Assembly: GCA_947495575.1 (NCBI GenBank)
Contig: CANLZL010000002.1
Coordinates: 310,001-374,000 of the forward strand
Source: an uncultured Nioella sp.
GTDB lineage: Bacteria; Pseudomonadota; Alphaproteobacteria; Rhodobacterales; Rhodobacteraceae
Direction: 5' to 3'
DNA: 64,000 nt
Numbering within the stretch: position 1 is the first letter of the stretch; each line of letters opens with the position of its first letter. The translations under genes and the position numbers were made by a program. The notes below the pieces were generated by a model. It was not told the origin of the DNA. It did no database searches and saw only the letters and a program-made list of their open reading frames with translations. This document shows positions 1 through 7,737 of the stretch, one piece after another.

Positions 1-933
1 AGATCACCGGGTCAAACCACTGAAATAGCCATCGTCCTTGGAGTTCACCGGTCAGGAACCTCCCTGTTTACAGCAGGCCTGCAGGCATTGGGTCTGGATT
101 TGGGGGATTACGATCAAAATGAAGATGTGCACAACAAACGAGGTTACTTCGAACATCCGAAAATCCGAGTGTTTAACGAGCGCCTTATGGCCCACTTGGG
201 AACAACGTGGGAAAATTGGGGGTTTTATCCGGGGCAAGAGTCTTTTCAGGATCCGGCGCTTGGGTCTTGGCGCCACGATGCCGCAAGCCTTTTGATTGAG
301 TGTTTTCCTAAACCGGGACGATATGCATTAAAAGAACCGCGTATGTCGACGCTTTGGCCATTCTGGAAGGCTGTATTGAATGATCTGGGGTGGGAAAAGC
401 GTCAGATCCTGGTTGTCCGCAACCCCGAGGAAGTTGCTGAAAGCAATCATCAAAGGGGAATGCGGGCGGGACGCGGATTTCCATTTATTTCCGAACCGGA
501 GCCGATGCGCGCGCTGTGGGCTGTGACCATGCATGGCCTTTTGTCAAACTTGAAGGACTGCCAGACGCTTCTTGTCCGTCACGCGTCACTTTACAGTGAC
601 CCGGTTGCTGTAATGAATGCTTGTGCAGACTTCATTGGAGTGGTTCCCGATGCCACCGCCTTAAAAAAATTCAGCTGCGAATTTGTTGATGAAACGATGC
701 GCCGCGCCACCACGACTGTCAGTACGGATCGCGGGGCATGGGGTATCCTCGCTCGAAATCTTTACGAGGCGCTCGGGCCTGAGACCCTCCCCAAAACGCT
801 TTCCACGGCCGATATTTCGGAAATCCTTTTAAGCCAGCAGGACCTGACCGCGCAATTGCCGTACTTAGGCGCAATTCGCGACTCCATCAGTTGCCTTCAC
901 AGCTTACTGGAGCAACCAACTGCGGTGAAATGA
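1..933 (+). CDS. Sulfotransferase family protein (5' end outside window)
   Basis: The reading frame is open from base 1, so the true start lies upstream. A TTG at 88 would give a shorter protein but would cut off the key motif. Reading from base 1, the visible protein starts with a beta strand (IAIVLG) followed by VHRSGTSLF, the PAPS-binding 5'-phosphosulfate loop of sulfotransferases. A KEPRMSTLWP stretch and a VVRNPEEVAES segment (about residues 140-165 of the visible part) match the second strand and the 3'-phosphate region. Family members move sulfate from PAPS to carbohydrate or other acceptors; the acceptor here is unknown. The base composition is visibly more AT-rich than the suf genes that follow, which fits an accessory surface-polysaccharide type gene. 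A tRNA-Arg gene follows on the other strand. Confidence 0.8.
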   Translation, partial: RSPGQTTEIAIVLGVHRSGTSLFTAGLQALGLDLGDYDQNEDVHNKRGYFEHPKIRVFNERLMAHLGTTWENWGFYPGQESFQDPALGSWRHDAASLLIECFPKPGRYALKEPRMSTLWPFWKAVLNDLGWEKRQILVVRNPEEVAESNHQRGMRAGRGFPFISEPEPMRALWAVTMHGLLSNLKDCQTLLVRHASLYSDPVAVMNACADFIGVVPDATALKKFSCEFVDETMRRATTTVSTDRGAWGILARNLYEALGPETLPKTLSTADISEILLSQQDLTAQLPYLGAIRDSISCLHSLLEQPTAVK

Positions 934-1290
934 AAACACCCACGGTTCGCCCCTGCAGGAAATGTGCAAAAAAGCGTTGGGGATGGCTGAATTCAGGACA
1001 GAAACCCGCCAGTTGATGATATAGACGGTGCAGCAAACAAGCCGGATTGCCGGAAGATCTGACATCGCACGCCATCCGCAAAGGCAGGCTCATGTTTCGG
1101 CGTGAAAGGGGCGTACCAAAGGACATTCGGATGGCCTGGGCCGGTCTTCAAACCGAGTCAGAAGCAGAAGGCTACACCAAGTCTGCGGACATCAAAAAGG
1201 CCATATCGGGAACAGAAAGCTCCAACTTAATCGAAACCTGTTCCAACTTAGGGCGTTAAGCAATTGTGTTTATTAGTATTTCTTTTAAAG
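934..1290. other. Intergenic stretch without a convincing gene
   Basis: There are 357 bases between the sulfotransferase stop and the 3' end of the tRNA-Arg gene. Two short overlapping open frames (plus 1047-1259 and minus 887-1126) have no recognisable domain, no good ribosome binding site and odd composition, so I do not call them. No hairpin terminator is obvious. The AT-rich tract 1255-1290 lies just beyond the CCA end of the tRNA and probably holds its 3' trailer. Confidence 0.5.
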
Positions 1291-1367
<77 letters not shown>

Positions 1368-1442
1368 GTGCCCGGGCGGTATAGCCAAGCCCCCGCCCCC
1401 CCGCAATGGGAAATCTGCCCACCGTCGGAACTTCCCCATTCC

Positions 1443-1525
1443 GCGGCAGCAGCGGCGCAAGGATGGCCCCTGTGGGGCCTGACGCGCGCCGCCGCACGGT
1501 CGATGCGCCGTAAGGCGCAGCGAAA
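1443..1525 (-). repeat. Dispersed structured 3'-UTR repeat, copy 1
   Basis: This roughly 83-bp element begins 7 bases after the sufS stop codon (reading the minus strand) and closely matches a second copy at 15128-15208. Shared blocks include a 14-base identity GCGGCAGCAGCGGC, the block AGGATGGCCC and the block GGGCCTGACG, all given on the plus strand. Each copy contains two potential hairpins: here TGCGCC/GGCGCA (1504-1519) and GGCCCC/GGGGCC. The loops and several stem pairs differ between copies while pairing is kept. Its position just behind a stop codon suggests a role in transcript ending or stability, or a 3'-UTR-derived small RNA. Confidence 0.65.
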
Positions 1526-1531
1526 CCAGAG

Positions 1532-2752
1532 TCAGGCAAAAAGCTCGTGACAGAGCTCCAGCGCATCGACCAGCGCATCGACTTCTGCTTCGGTATTGTA
1601 CAGTCCGAAAGAGGCCCGGCAGGTGGCTGTCACGCCCAGATGGTCCATCAGTGGTTGGGCGCAGTGATGCCCGGCCCGCACGGCGACACCCTTTTTGTCC
1701 AGCACGGTCGAGATGTCATGGGCATGGGCCGCTCCCTCAAGCGTGAACGAGAATATGGCGCCTTTGCCAGACGATTTGCCCTGCACATTTAACCAGTTCA
1801 ACCCGTTCAACCGATCCCGCGCATAGTCGCGCAAACGGCGTTCATGGGCGGCGACCTTCTCCATCCCCAGCCCCATCATATACTCCAGCGCCGCGCCCAT
1901 CCCGATTTGTTGCACAATGCCCGGTGTGCCCGCCTCAAACTTCATCGGCGGGTCGTTATAGGTGACAACATCACGGCCCACGTCGCGGATCATATCGCCG
2001 CCGCCAAGAAAGGGGCGCATCTCGGCCATGCGGCTTTTCTTGATATGGATGGCGCCCGAGCCTGAGGGGCCATAAAGCTTATGCCCAGTGATGGCATAGA
2101 AATCGGCCCCGATCTCATCGACATTCACTGGCATATGCACCGAAGCCTGACTGCCATCGACCAGAACCGGCACGCCCTTTTCGCGCGCGCCGTCCACGAC
2201 CGATTTCACATCCACAACAGTGCCCAGCACATTGGACATATGCGTTAGTGCAATCAGTTTCGTTTTGGGTGTGATCGCATCCAGAACGGCTTGCGGATCG
2301 ATCTCATCTTCGCTTGTCAGATCCACCCATTTCAGGACCACACCCTGGCGTTCACGTAAGAAGTGCCACGGGACAATATTGGCGTGATGCTCAGCGACGC
2401 TCAGGATGATCTCATCGCCCGCTTCCAGACGTGGTGCCGCCCAGGCATAGCTGACCAGGTTGATGCCCTCTGTGGTGCCAGAGGTGAACACGATCTCATC
2501 CTCGTCCTTTGCGCCCAAAAACCGTGCCGTGATTCCGCGCACGGCCTCGTATTTTTCAGTGGCCAGGTTGCTCAGGAAATGCAGGCCCCGATGGACATTG
2601 GCATATTCCTCGGCATAGCCGCGCGTAACAGCGTCGATCACCACCTGCGGTTTCTGAGCTGAGGCGCCATTATCAAGATAGACCAATGGTTTGCCATTCA
2701 CTTCGCGTGAAAGGATCGGGAAATCGCCCCTAATTTTGTCGATGTCATACAT
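1532..2752 (-). CDS. sufS: Cysteine desulfurase SufS
   Basis: This PLP enzyme takes sulfur from L-cysteine as a persulfide and delivers it to the SufBCD scaffold for Fe-S cluster assembly in the cytoplasm. The 406-residue length fits SufS. The PLP-binding lysine is K225 in ITGHKLYGPSG. The catalytic cysteine is C364 in RAGHHCAQPL, in the ordered loop that marks the SufS (group II) type. The pocket histidine is in SVAEHHANIVPW. It is the last suf gene of the operon, 13 bases after the YIP1-like gene. No sufE, sufU, sufA or sufT is seen in the window, so its sulfur acceptor partner must be encoded elsewhere. A structured repeat follows the stop. Confidence 0.97.
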   Translation of the reverse strand: MYDIDKIRGDFPILSREVNGKPLVYLDNGASAQKPQVVIDAVTRGYAEEYANVHRGLHFLSNLATEKYEAVRGITARFLGAKDEDEIVFTSGTTEGINLVSYAWAAPRLEAGDEIILSVAEHHANIVPWHFLRERQGVVLKWVDLTSEDEIDPQAVLDAITPKTKLIALTHMSNVLGTVVDVKSVVDGAREKGVPVLVDGSQASVHMPVNVDEIGADFYAITGHKLYGPSGSGAIHIKKSRMAEMRPFLGGGDMIRDVGRDVVTYNDPPMKFEAGTPGIVQQIGMGAALEYMMGLGMEKVAAHERRLRDYARDRLNGLNWLNVQGKSSGKGAIFSFTLEGAAHAHDISTVLDKKGVAVRAGHHCAQPLMDHLGVTATCRASFGLYNTEAEVDALVDALELCHELFA

Positions 2753-2765
2753 ACCGAATTGGCCT

Positions 2766-3347
2766 TTATACCGGCTGAAAACCGAGCATGGTCAGAAGGA
2801 TGGAGAGAAGGATGAAGATCGCAAAGATGCTCAGGATTACCCCAAGAAAGACCGTGCCGGTCGATTTGAAACCGTGCAGTTCAGCAACGAAACCTACCAA
2901 TAGCCAAAAGAATAGCCCAATCGCGGCAACGCTGAGCAGATCCACCATGGGTGGCATCACAACCAGCAGAATGATCTGAAGCACGCTGACCAAAAGCAAC
3001 ACAAACTGCAACCAGATGACCAGCGCCAGTGACCCGTTGAAATCCCCGGTGCCGCCCAGGGCCCTGCCAATATAGGTCATGCCCAAAATCATGGCGAGGC
3101 CAACCACGGCCTCAAGCATCGTAAAAGTAATCGCTGCTTCTTCGGGAAAGATATCCCCGTCGGCGGGCATCAGGTCAAAGACAACGATTTTCAGGATCGC
3201 AGACAAGACCAGTTGCAGCAGAAAGAACTGCCACAACACAGGCCGCGGCAAGTTCAAACCAATCACAAACCGCGCGCCGGTGCGTGGGTCCGAGATTGTG
3301 GCCCGTGCCATGCGCAGCAGGCTTGGGATATGAAGAAGCGGGGTCAT
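2766..3347 (-). CDS. YIP1-like integral membrane protein
   Basis: The 193-residue protein is strongly hydrophobic, with about five membrane segments beginning near residue 35 (LWQFFLLQLVLSAILKIVVF) and ending with a C-terminal helix. An N-terminal soluble stretch carries DPRTGARFVIGLNLPRP. The pattern resembles the YIP1 membrane family; its molecular role in bacteria is not known. The start codon overlaps the stop of the upstream gene by 4 bases (ATGA), so the two membrane proteins are very probably translated together. Both sit between sufD and sufS. That conserved-looking position suggests they travel with the suf operon but does not prove a role in Fe-S assembly. Confidence 0.75.
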   Translation of the reverse strand: MTPLLHIPSLLRMARATISDPRTGARFVIGLNLPRPVLWQFFLLQLVLSAILKIVVFDLMPADGDIFPEEAAITFTMLEAVVGLAMILGMTYIGRALGGTGDFNGSLALVIWLQFVLLLVSVLQIILLVVMPPMVDLLSVAAIGLFFWLLVGFVAELHGFKSTGTVFLGVILSIFAIFILLSILLTMLGFQPV

Positions 3348-3886
3348 TCTGACTTTTCTCTAGCAGGAAATTCGGCCTCGATCAGGCCAGATAGCCAGAT
3401 CCAAAGGAACCCGGCGGCGATGGCGTAGTTCACCACCATCACCAGCGACCCCGCCTGACTGACGCTGGCCATGCCCCTCAGCAGAAACAGCGGTGAGACC
3501 GCCAGAACCGCCCAAAAAAGCGCCAATCTGGCATCCACGCCCTGCCCGCGCCCCCCGAAGCCTTTGGCCAGCAGATGGGTCAATCCACCAAAGAGGTAGA
3601 GGATTAAGGGCCAAACAAAAAGCCAGGAAAACAGAGTGATGGCCAGCCGCGCATCTGTCGGCGCCGGGCCATCTTCACCCACCATGTCCTGCGTCAGTGC
3701 CAAAGAGGTCGTGCCAGCACCAACCAGATCCGGGATCTGGCTGATAAAGATCAAGAGCAGCCCCGCCAGCAGGTAAATAAACCCACGTGCCTCGGGACGT
3801 TCATCGCCGCGATTGGCAGCGATAAGCGCCCGGATCACCGATCTGGGCGCCCTGTAGCTGCGCAAGATATTGGTCGTTACGGCCAC
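3344..3886 (-). CDS. YIP1-like integral membrane protein
   Basis: This 180-residue protein starts with GTG at 3886, three bases after the sufD stop. It has a charged N-terminus (SYRAPRSVIRALIAANRGDERPE cut short here) and four to five membrane segments around residues 35-55, 85-110, 120-140 and 145-165, ending in an acidic tail. It resembles a YIP1-domain protein, as does its downstream neighbour, with which it overlaps by 4 bases; the pair may be an ancient duplication or two halves of a complex. No catalytic motif is visible. The function is unknown; operon position is the only hint, and that is inference. Confidence 0.7.
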   Translation of the reverse strand: MAVTTNILRSYRAPRSVIRALIAANRGDERPEARGFIYLLAGLLLIFISQIPDLVGAGTTSLALTQDMVGEDGPAPTDARLAITLFSWLFVWPLILYLFGGLTHLLAKGFGGRGQGVDARLALFWAVLAVSPLFLLRGMASVSQAGSLVMVVNYAIAAGFLWIWLSGLIEAEFPAREKSE

Positions 3887-3889
3887 GAA

Positions 3890-5185
3890 TTACCCCCGAT
3901 GACGGTCCAGCCAGGCCTGCAAGCGATCTAGAATGTCAGCACGCAGCGTCTCATCCTCGATCTCGTCAATGGATTCTGCCAAGAAAGCCAGAACCAACAG
4001 GTCTGTTGCGATATCGGCTGGCACGCCACGCGAACGCAAGTAGAAATGCGCCTCTTCGTCAATTGCACCCGTGGTTGAGCCATGGCTGCATTGCACGTCG
4101 TCTGCGTAAATCTCAAGCTCTGGCTTGGCTTGGAAACTGCTGTCATCATCCAACAGCAAGGCCTGGCTTAACTGATAACCATCGGTTTTCTGCGCGCCGG
4201 GTTTTACGAGGATTTTGCCTTGAAACACGCCTTCGGCGCCGTTTCTCAGCACTTTCTTGAACACCTGACGGCTTTCGCAATTCACCGCATCATGGGTGAT
4301 AAAGACCGTGTCATCGTGATGGAAATCACCCGTGGCTTTATCCCCGACCGCCGCGCCCGCGATATGTGCGGTTGCGTTATCGCCGCGGATATCAATCACG
4401 GCCTCGTTTCGGGTCAAAACGCCGTTCACCGTCATGGTGAAGGATTTGAAAACCGAGTTCTCGCCCAAGCGCGCAAACATATGGGTGACTGCCCTGCGTT
4501 CATGGTCGCGACCTTGGGTGCGGACATGATGAAATTCTGCATTGTCTGCAACATCGACTTCCATCGTTTTCGAAAAGCGCGCGGCGGCCGGTCCGTTTTC
4601 AAGGATTGTGACCTTGGCGCCCTCTTCCACCTTCACAACATGGTGCAAGATGACGTCAGAAGATTCATCCCGGTGGCGATAGGTAAAATTGATCGGCTTG
4701 GTGGGTTGCCCAGATACCCGGATAACAATGCCATCGCTGGCAAAAGCAGTATTCAGGGCTGCGAGCGGCCGGTCCACAGGAGTCTGACCATCGGCCTCCA
4801 ACGATCCATACAGGTCTTTTGCCCAGTGGATATCACGGGTCTGGGCATCTGAAAGGCGTTCAATTTCAATGCCCTCCATCGCCAAATCGTCGCTGGCCTC
4901 AGCGTCGAATACGCCGTCGACAAACACAATGTGAAGGCGATCAACCTCTGCAAAGGGCAACGGCTCTTCATGTTTGAACAAACTGGCGCCGGGTGCGTCG
5001 GCCTGTGTCAGTGTCGCGGGGTTGGTGAATTTCCAGTATTCATCGCGCTTGGAGGGCAGGCCAATGGCCCGCAAGCGGCCAAGGGCGCCATTGCGCGCGT
5101 CTGCCGCCCATCCGGCGCAGTCTGGCATTGAAAGCGCGGCCAGCCGCGCCTCCAACGGATCTTGTTTTGCAGCAGGATTGGCCAT
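3890..5185 (-). CDS. sufD: Fe-S cluster assembly protein SufD
   Basis: SufD is the SufB paralogue that completes the SufBC2D scaffold where clusters are built. The 431-residue protein shows an N-terminal helical part with KRDEYWKFTNP, typical of SufD. A long beta-helix core follows, and the C-terminal part carries SHGSTTGAIDEEAHFYLRSRG, in which the histidine of the SHGST motif matches the residue used at the SufB-SufD interface. The start codon overlaps the sufC stop by one base (TAATG), so sufC and sufD are translationally coupled. Confidence 0.96.
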   Translation of the reverse strand: MANPAAKQDPLEARLAALSMPDCAGWAADARNGALGRLRAIGLPSKRDEYWKFTNPATLTQADAPGASLFKHEEPLPFAEVDRLHIVFVDGVFDAEASDDLAMEGIEIERLSDAQTRDIHWAKDLYGSLEADGQTPVDRPLAALNTAFASDGIVIRVSGQPTKPINFTYRHRDESSDVILHHVVKVEEGAKVTILENGPAAARFSKTMEVDVADNAEFHHVRTQGRDHERRAVTHMFARLGENSVFKSFTMTVNGVLTRNEAVIDIRGDNATAHIAGAAVGDKATGDFHHDDTVFITHDAVNCESRQVFKKVLRNGAEGVFQGKILVKPGAQKTDGYQLSQALLLDDDSSFQAKPELEIYADDVQCSHGSTTGAIDEEAHFYLRSRGVPADIATDLLVLAFLAESIDEIEDETLRADILDRLQAWLDRHRG

Positions 5186-5940
5186 TACGCCACCTCCGCC
5201 AGAATGTCGGCATAGCCATTTTGTTCGACTTCAAGCGCCAGCTCTGGTCCACCGGTTTTTACAATCCGACCATTAGCCATGATATGGACCACATCGGGTT
5301 TGATATGGTCCAGCAAGCGCTGATAGTGGGTGATGACAAGGAAACCTCGGCCCTCATCACGCAGGGCATTCACGCCTTCAGCCACCAATTTCATCGCGTC
5401 GACGTCAAGGCCTGAATCGGTTTCGTCAAGGATGCACATGGCGGGCTCAAGCATGGCCATTTGCAGGATCTCGTTGCGCTTTTTCTCACCGCCGGAAAAA
5501 CCGACATTCACGGGGCGCTTCAACATATCCGCGTCGATTTTCAGGGCTTTCGCCTTCGCACGAACCTCTTTCAGAAAATCTGCTGCGCTCAACTCTTCTT
5601 CGCCGCGCGCTTTGCGTTGAGCGTTCACGGCTGTTCGCAGGAAAGTCATGTTACCAACGCCGGGGATCTCGACTGGATACTGGAACGCCAGAAAAAGGCC
5701 TGCTGCCGCGCGTTCTTCTGGTTCCATGTCCAAAAGGTCTTCGCCTTTCAGGCTGGCCGCGCCATTGGTCACTTCATATCCGTCCCGTCCCGACAGGACA
5801 TAGGACAGTGTCGATTTACCTGAGCCGTTCGGCCCCATGATCGCATGGACCTTTCCGGCCTCTACCGTCAGGTCGACCCCTTTCAGGATTTGCTTATCTT
5901 CTTCTTCAAGAGAGACGTGCAAGTTTTTGATATCAAGCAT
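5185..5940 (-). CDS. sufC: Fe-S cluster assembly ATPase SufC
   Basis: SufC is the ABC-type ATPase of the SufBCD scaffold. Walker A is GPNGSGKST, the Q-loop lies in FLAFQYPVEIPG (the P-V-E-I-P stretch is typical of SufC), the signature is NVGFSGGEKKR, Walker B is CILDETDSGLD, and the switch histidine is in VITHYQRLLD. I choose ATG at 5940 (251 residues) over a TTG five codons upstream because a GAGG ribosome binding site lies at good distance and family members begin at MLDIKNL. It is separated from sufB by three non-suf genes but keeps direct coupling to sufD. Confidence 0.97.
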   Translation of the reverse strand: MLDIKNLHVSLEEEDKQILKGVDLTVEAGKVHAIMGPNGSGKSTLSYVLSGRDGYEVTNGAASLKGEDLLDMEPEERAAAGLFLAFQYPVEIPGVGNMTFLRTAVNAQRKARGEEELSAADFLKEVRAKAKALKIDADMLKRPVNVGFSGGEKKRNEILQMAMLEPAMCILDETDSGLDVDAMKLVAEGVNALRDEGRGFLVITHYQRLLDHIKPDVVHIMANGRIVKTGGPELALEVEQNGYADILAEVA

Positions 5941-6027
5941 AAAAACCTCGTTCAATAAAGGCAGGTCCGGTCAAGGCGGGGCCTTGCGGAGTGCGGTGTT
6001 CGTTGTATGTGTGGATAGCGGACGGGC

Positions 6028-6495
6028 TTAGAACAAACCCGGTTTTGTTGCTTCGGTCACGCGCAGCACCTGGTTGACCCAAGCCTCTGAGAAGAGGATT
6101 GAAAACAGTCCAGGCGACAGATGAACCGGCATATGCATGGTGAAGGCCCCAAGGCCCATTCCAAAGCTCTTGGCCCCAATATGTTCGGGACGTTTGAAGT
6201 TGAAAACCTGCCGCAGGACGAACCCGGCCAGAAAGGCCATGCCAAAATCCATCACCAGAGTGTTGCTGGCGTCGGCGGCGGCGCCCGGCAAGGTACCGGT
6301 CAAGTGAAACCGCGCGTATCTGGCGGCAAAGACCACGAATATCCCAATCAGAAAGGCGGCAACCAGAGACAGCGAATAGGTGGGCAGTTCGCGTTTTTTG
6401 GGAGCCGCTGGCACGGGCTTGGCGCGCGCTTCCTGAATCCGCGCAACACGCGCGGCAAACCGGGGATCGACCTGAGAGGCGTTCAAACTGTCCAT
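6028..6495 (-). CDS. Conserved hypothetical membrane protein in the suf operon
   Basis: This protein is not recognised. Starting at ATG 6495 it has 155 residues: a charged N-terminal segment (VDPRFAARVARIQEARAKP), one clear membrane helix near residues 45-62 (LSLVAAFLIGIFVVFAARYA), and a second hydrophobic stretch LVMDFGMAFLAGFVL. A longer frame reaches TTG 6579, giving an ATGA-like overlap with the FkbM gene, but lacks a convincing ribosome binding site. It lies between the FkbM-type methyltransferase gene and sufC, in the same direction, so it is probably part of the operon. Confidence 0.65.
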   Translation of the reverse strand: MDSLNASQVDPRFAARVARIQEARAKPVPAAPKKRELPTYSLSLVAAFLIGIFVVFAARYARFHLTGTLPGAAADASNTLVMDFGMAFLAGFVLRQVFNFKRPEHIGAKSFGMGLGAFTMHMPVHLSPGLFSILFSEAWVNQVLRVTEATKPGLF

Positions 6496-6575
6496 AGGCA
6501 GGAGTTTGCGCCAAAATACGGCAAATCTTGGCCATCCCGAAGGGAAGATTGCGGAGAAGGCTAATTGGCAGACGA

Positions 6576-7364
6576 TCAATCATCCTGACCTCCCGGCGCA
6601 AACTCTTCTGCGCGTTCTTCTGGTACAATCAGGAAGTTTTCGCCCCTCTTATAACGACGGTGGCGATTGGCCACGAGGTAATCTTGGGCCTCGAGCCAGG
6701 TCACGAAGGCCTCAAGGTTTTCGTCGTCAACCTCAACAAATATCACCGACCGGTCGCGGGCAACGGTTCCGGCAAGACCGGCCAGCACCTGCATCTCCAT
6801 GCCTTCGGTGTCGATCTTTATGAAATCAGCGGGTTTTTCACCGACCACTGTATCGCCTGTCACCAAGCGAACATCTCCTCCACCGGGTCCGATTCGTCCG
6901 CCACCCAGATTGCCTTTGGGCGCTGCAACCGAATGGCCGCTGCTGGCGCGGTCTGATACGCCAAAGCCAAGCCAGCGCATATCGACCCTCGTATCGACCC
7001 GGTTCAGTACCATATTGGCCCGCAAGAGGTTAAAGGCCATCGGGTTGGGCTCAACCGGCACAACCTCGGACGCACGTAAGATCAATGCTGCGAAAAGGGA
7101 GTGATTTCCGACATTTGCACCAAGATCGACAAATCGCCCGCCCTGTTTGAACGCGCCACGAATAATCTTCAACTCAGGCCGTTCATAGAACCTGCCCGCC
7201 ATGTGGTGGCGCTGAATAACGTCGTCAGGCGCGTCGACAGCAAAAAAAACCGGTTGCCCCGAATGATCGCCCCGAATGACGTGGCATGGCCCCATCACAA
7301 TCGGGCGCCCATCGTGATCTGCGGCTTTGACGCGATCAGGGGCCAGTGTCGTTGTCTGTGCCAT
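6576..7364 (-). CDS. FkbM family methyltransferase
   Basis: This 262-residue protein is a SAM-dependent methyltransferase of the FkbM family. The SAM-binding region is FVDLGANVGNHSLFAAL (near residue 95), followed by an acidic strand end VVPVEPNPMAFNLLRAN and the family motif DFIKIDTEGMEMQVLAGL near residue 195. Family members O-methylate sugars or small molecules; the substrate here is unknown. It is notable that this gene sits inside the suf operon between sufB and sufC, with a small membrane protein upstream and a membrane protein downstream, all in one direction. A link to Fe-S assembly is not shown by the sequence. Confidence 0.85.
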   Translation of the reverse strand: MAQTTTLAPDRVKAADHDGRPIVMGPCHVIRGDHSGQPVFFAVDAPDDVIQRHHMAGRFYERPELKIIRGAFKQGGRFVDLGANVGNHSLFAALILRASEVVPVEPNPMAFNLLRANMVLNRVDTRVDMRWLGFGVSDRASSGHSVAAPKGNLGGGRIGPGGGDVRLVTGDTVVGEKPADFIKIDTEGMEMQVLAGLAGTVARDRSVIFVEVDDENLEAFVTWLEAQDYLVANRHRRYKRGENFLIVPEERAEEFAPGGQDD

Positions 7365-7429
7365 TTAACCGATTTTCGCTGCCAACAAGCTAATACCCTT
7401 ATTGCAGACCCTAGAGAGCGCCAAACTGA

Positions 7430-7651
7430 TCATTCGATTTCCTCACGCCCGCGACTGCGATCGGTCACGTCCATTTTTCGGCCCAAAACCAAGCGCGAGA
7501 AGATCGATCCCAAGAAGCCCGATGTCGCCGCCAAAACCGCCACTTGCACCTGGCTGACCATCGACAAGGCGGCGTCAATTGCAAGCGCGAAACAGGCGCA
7601 GAAAAGGCCAGTCAAGGCGGCAGGGATGATAAAGATGCGAATTGCGTTCAT
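7430..7651 (-). CDS. Small two-helix membrane protein
   Basis: This 73-residue protein has two hydrophobic segments (IRIFIIPAALTGLFCACFAL and VQVAVLAATSGFLGSIFSRLV) and a charged C-terminus (GRKMDVTDRSRGREEIE). I do not recognise the family. It lies in the suf operon between sufB and the FkbM gene. Its ATG is only about 10 bases from the base of a 60-nt hairpin (7661-7720), so its translation may depend on that structure. It could be a small inner-membrane adaptor, but there is no direct evidence. Confidence 0.5.
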   Translation of the reverse strand: MNAIRIFIIPAALTGLFCACFALAIDAALSMVSQVQVAVLAATSGFLGSIFSRLVLGRKMDVTDRSRGREEIE

Positions 7652-7660
7652 GTTAGGACC

Positions 7661-7720
7661 CGTTTCTGGTTGAGTGGTTGATCACATTCTTTGGTAAGCT
7701 GTGATCAACCTCCAGAAACG
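7661..7720 (-). other. Long intra-operon hairpin between sufB and the next gene
   Basis: There are two nested perfect arms. CGTTTCTGG (7661-7669) pairs with CCAGAAACG (7712-7720), and GGTTGATCACA (7676-7686) pairs with TGTGATCAACC (7700-7710). A 6/1-base internal loop separates them and a 13-base terminal loop closes the structure: 20 base pairs without a mismatch. It starts 17 bases after the sufB stop and ends about 10 bases before the next start codon. There is no U-run on the minus strand, so it is more likely an mRNA stability or attenuation element than a simple terminator. The inner arm could also be a protein-binding palindrome. Confidence 0.75.
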
Positions 7721-7737
7721 CTTTCGTGAAACATCAG

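Noticed and set aside
1047-1259. 70-codon frame between the sulfotransferase and tRNA-Arg
   Set aside because: No ribosome binding site, no domain, and overlapping equally weak frames on the other strand.
6009-6017. Single DnaA-box-like TGTGGATAG before sufC
   Set aside because: One mismatch and isolated; expected by chance in 64 kb.
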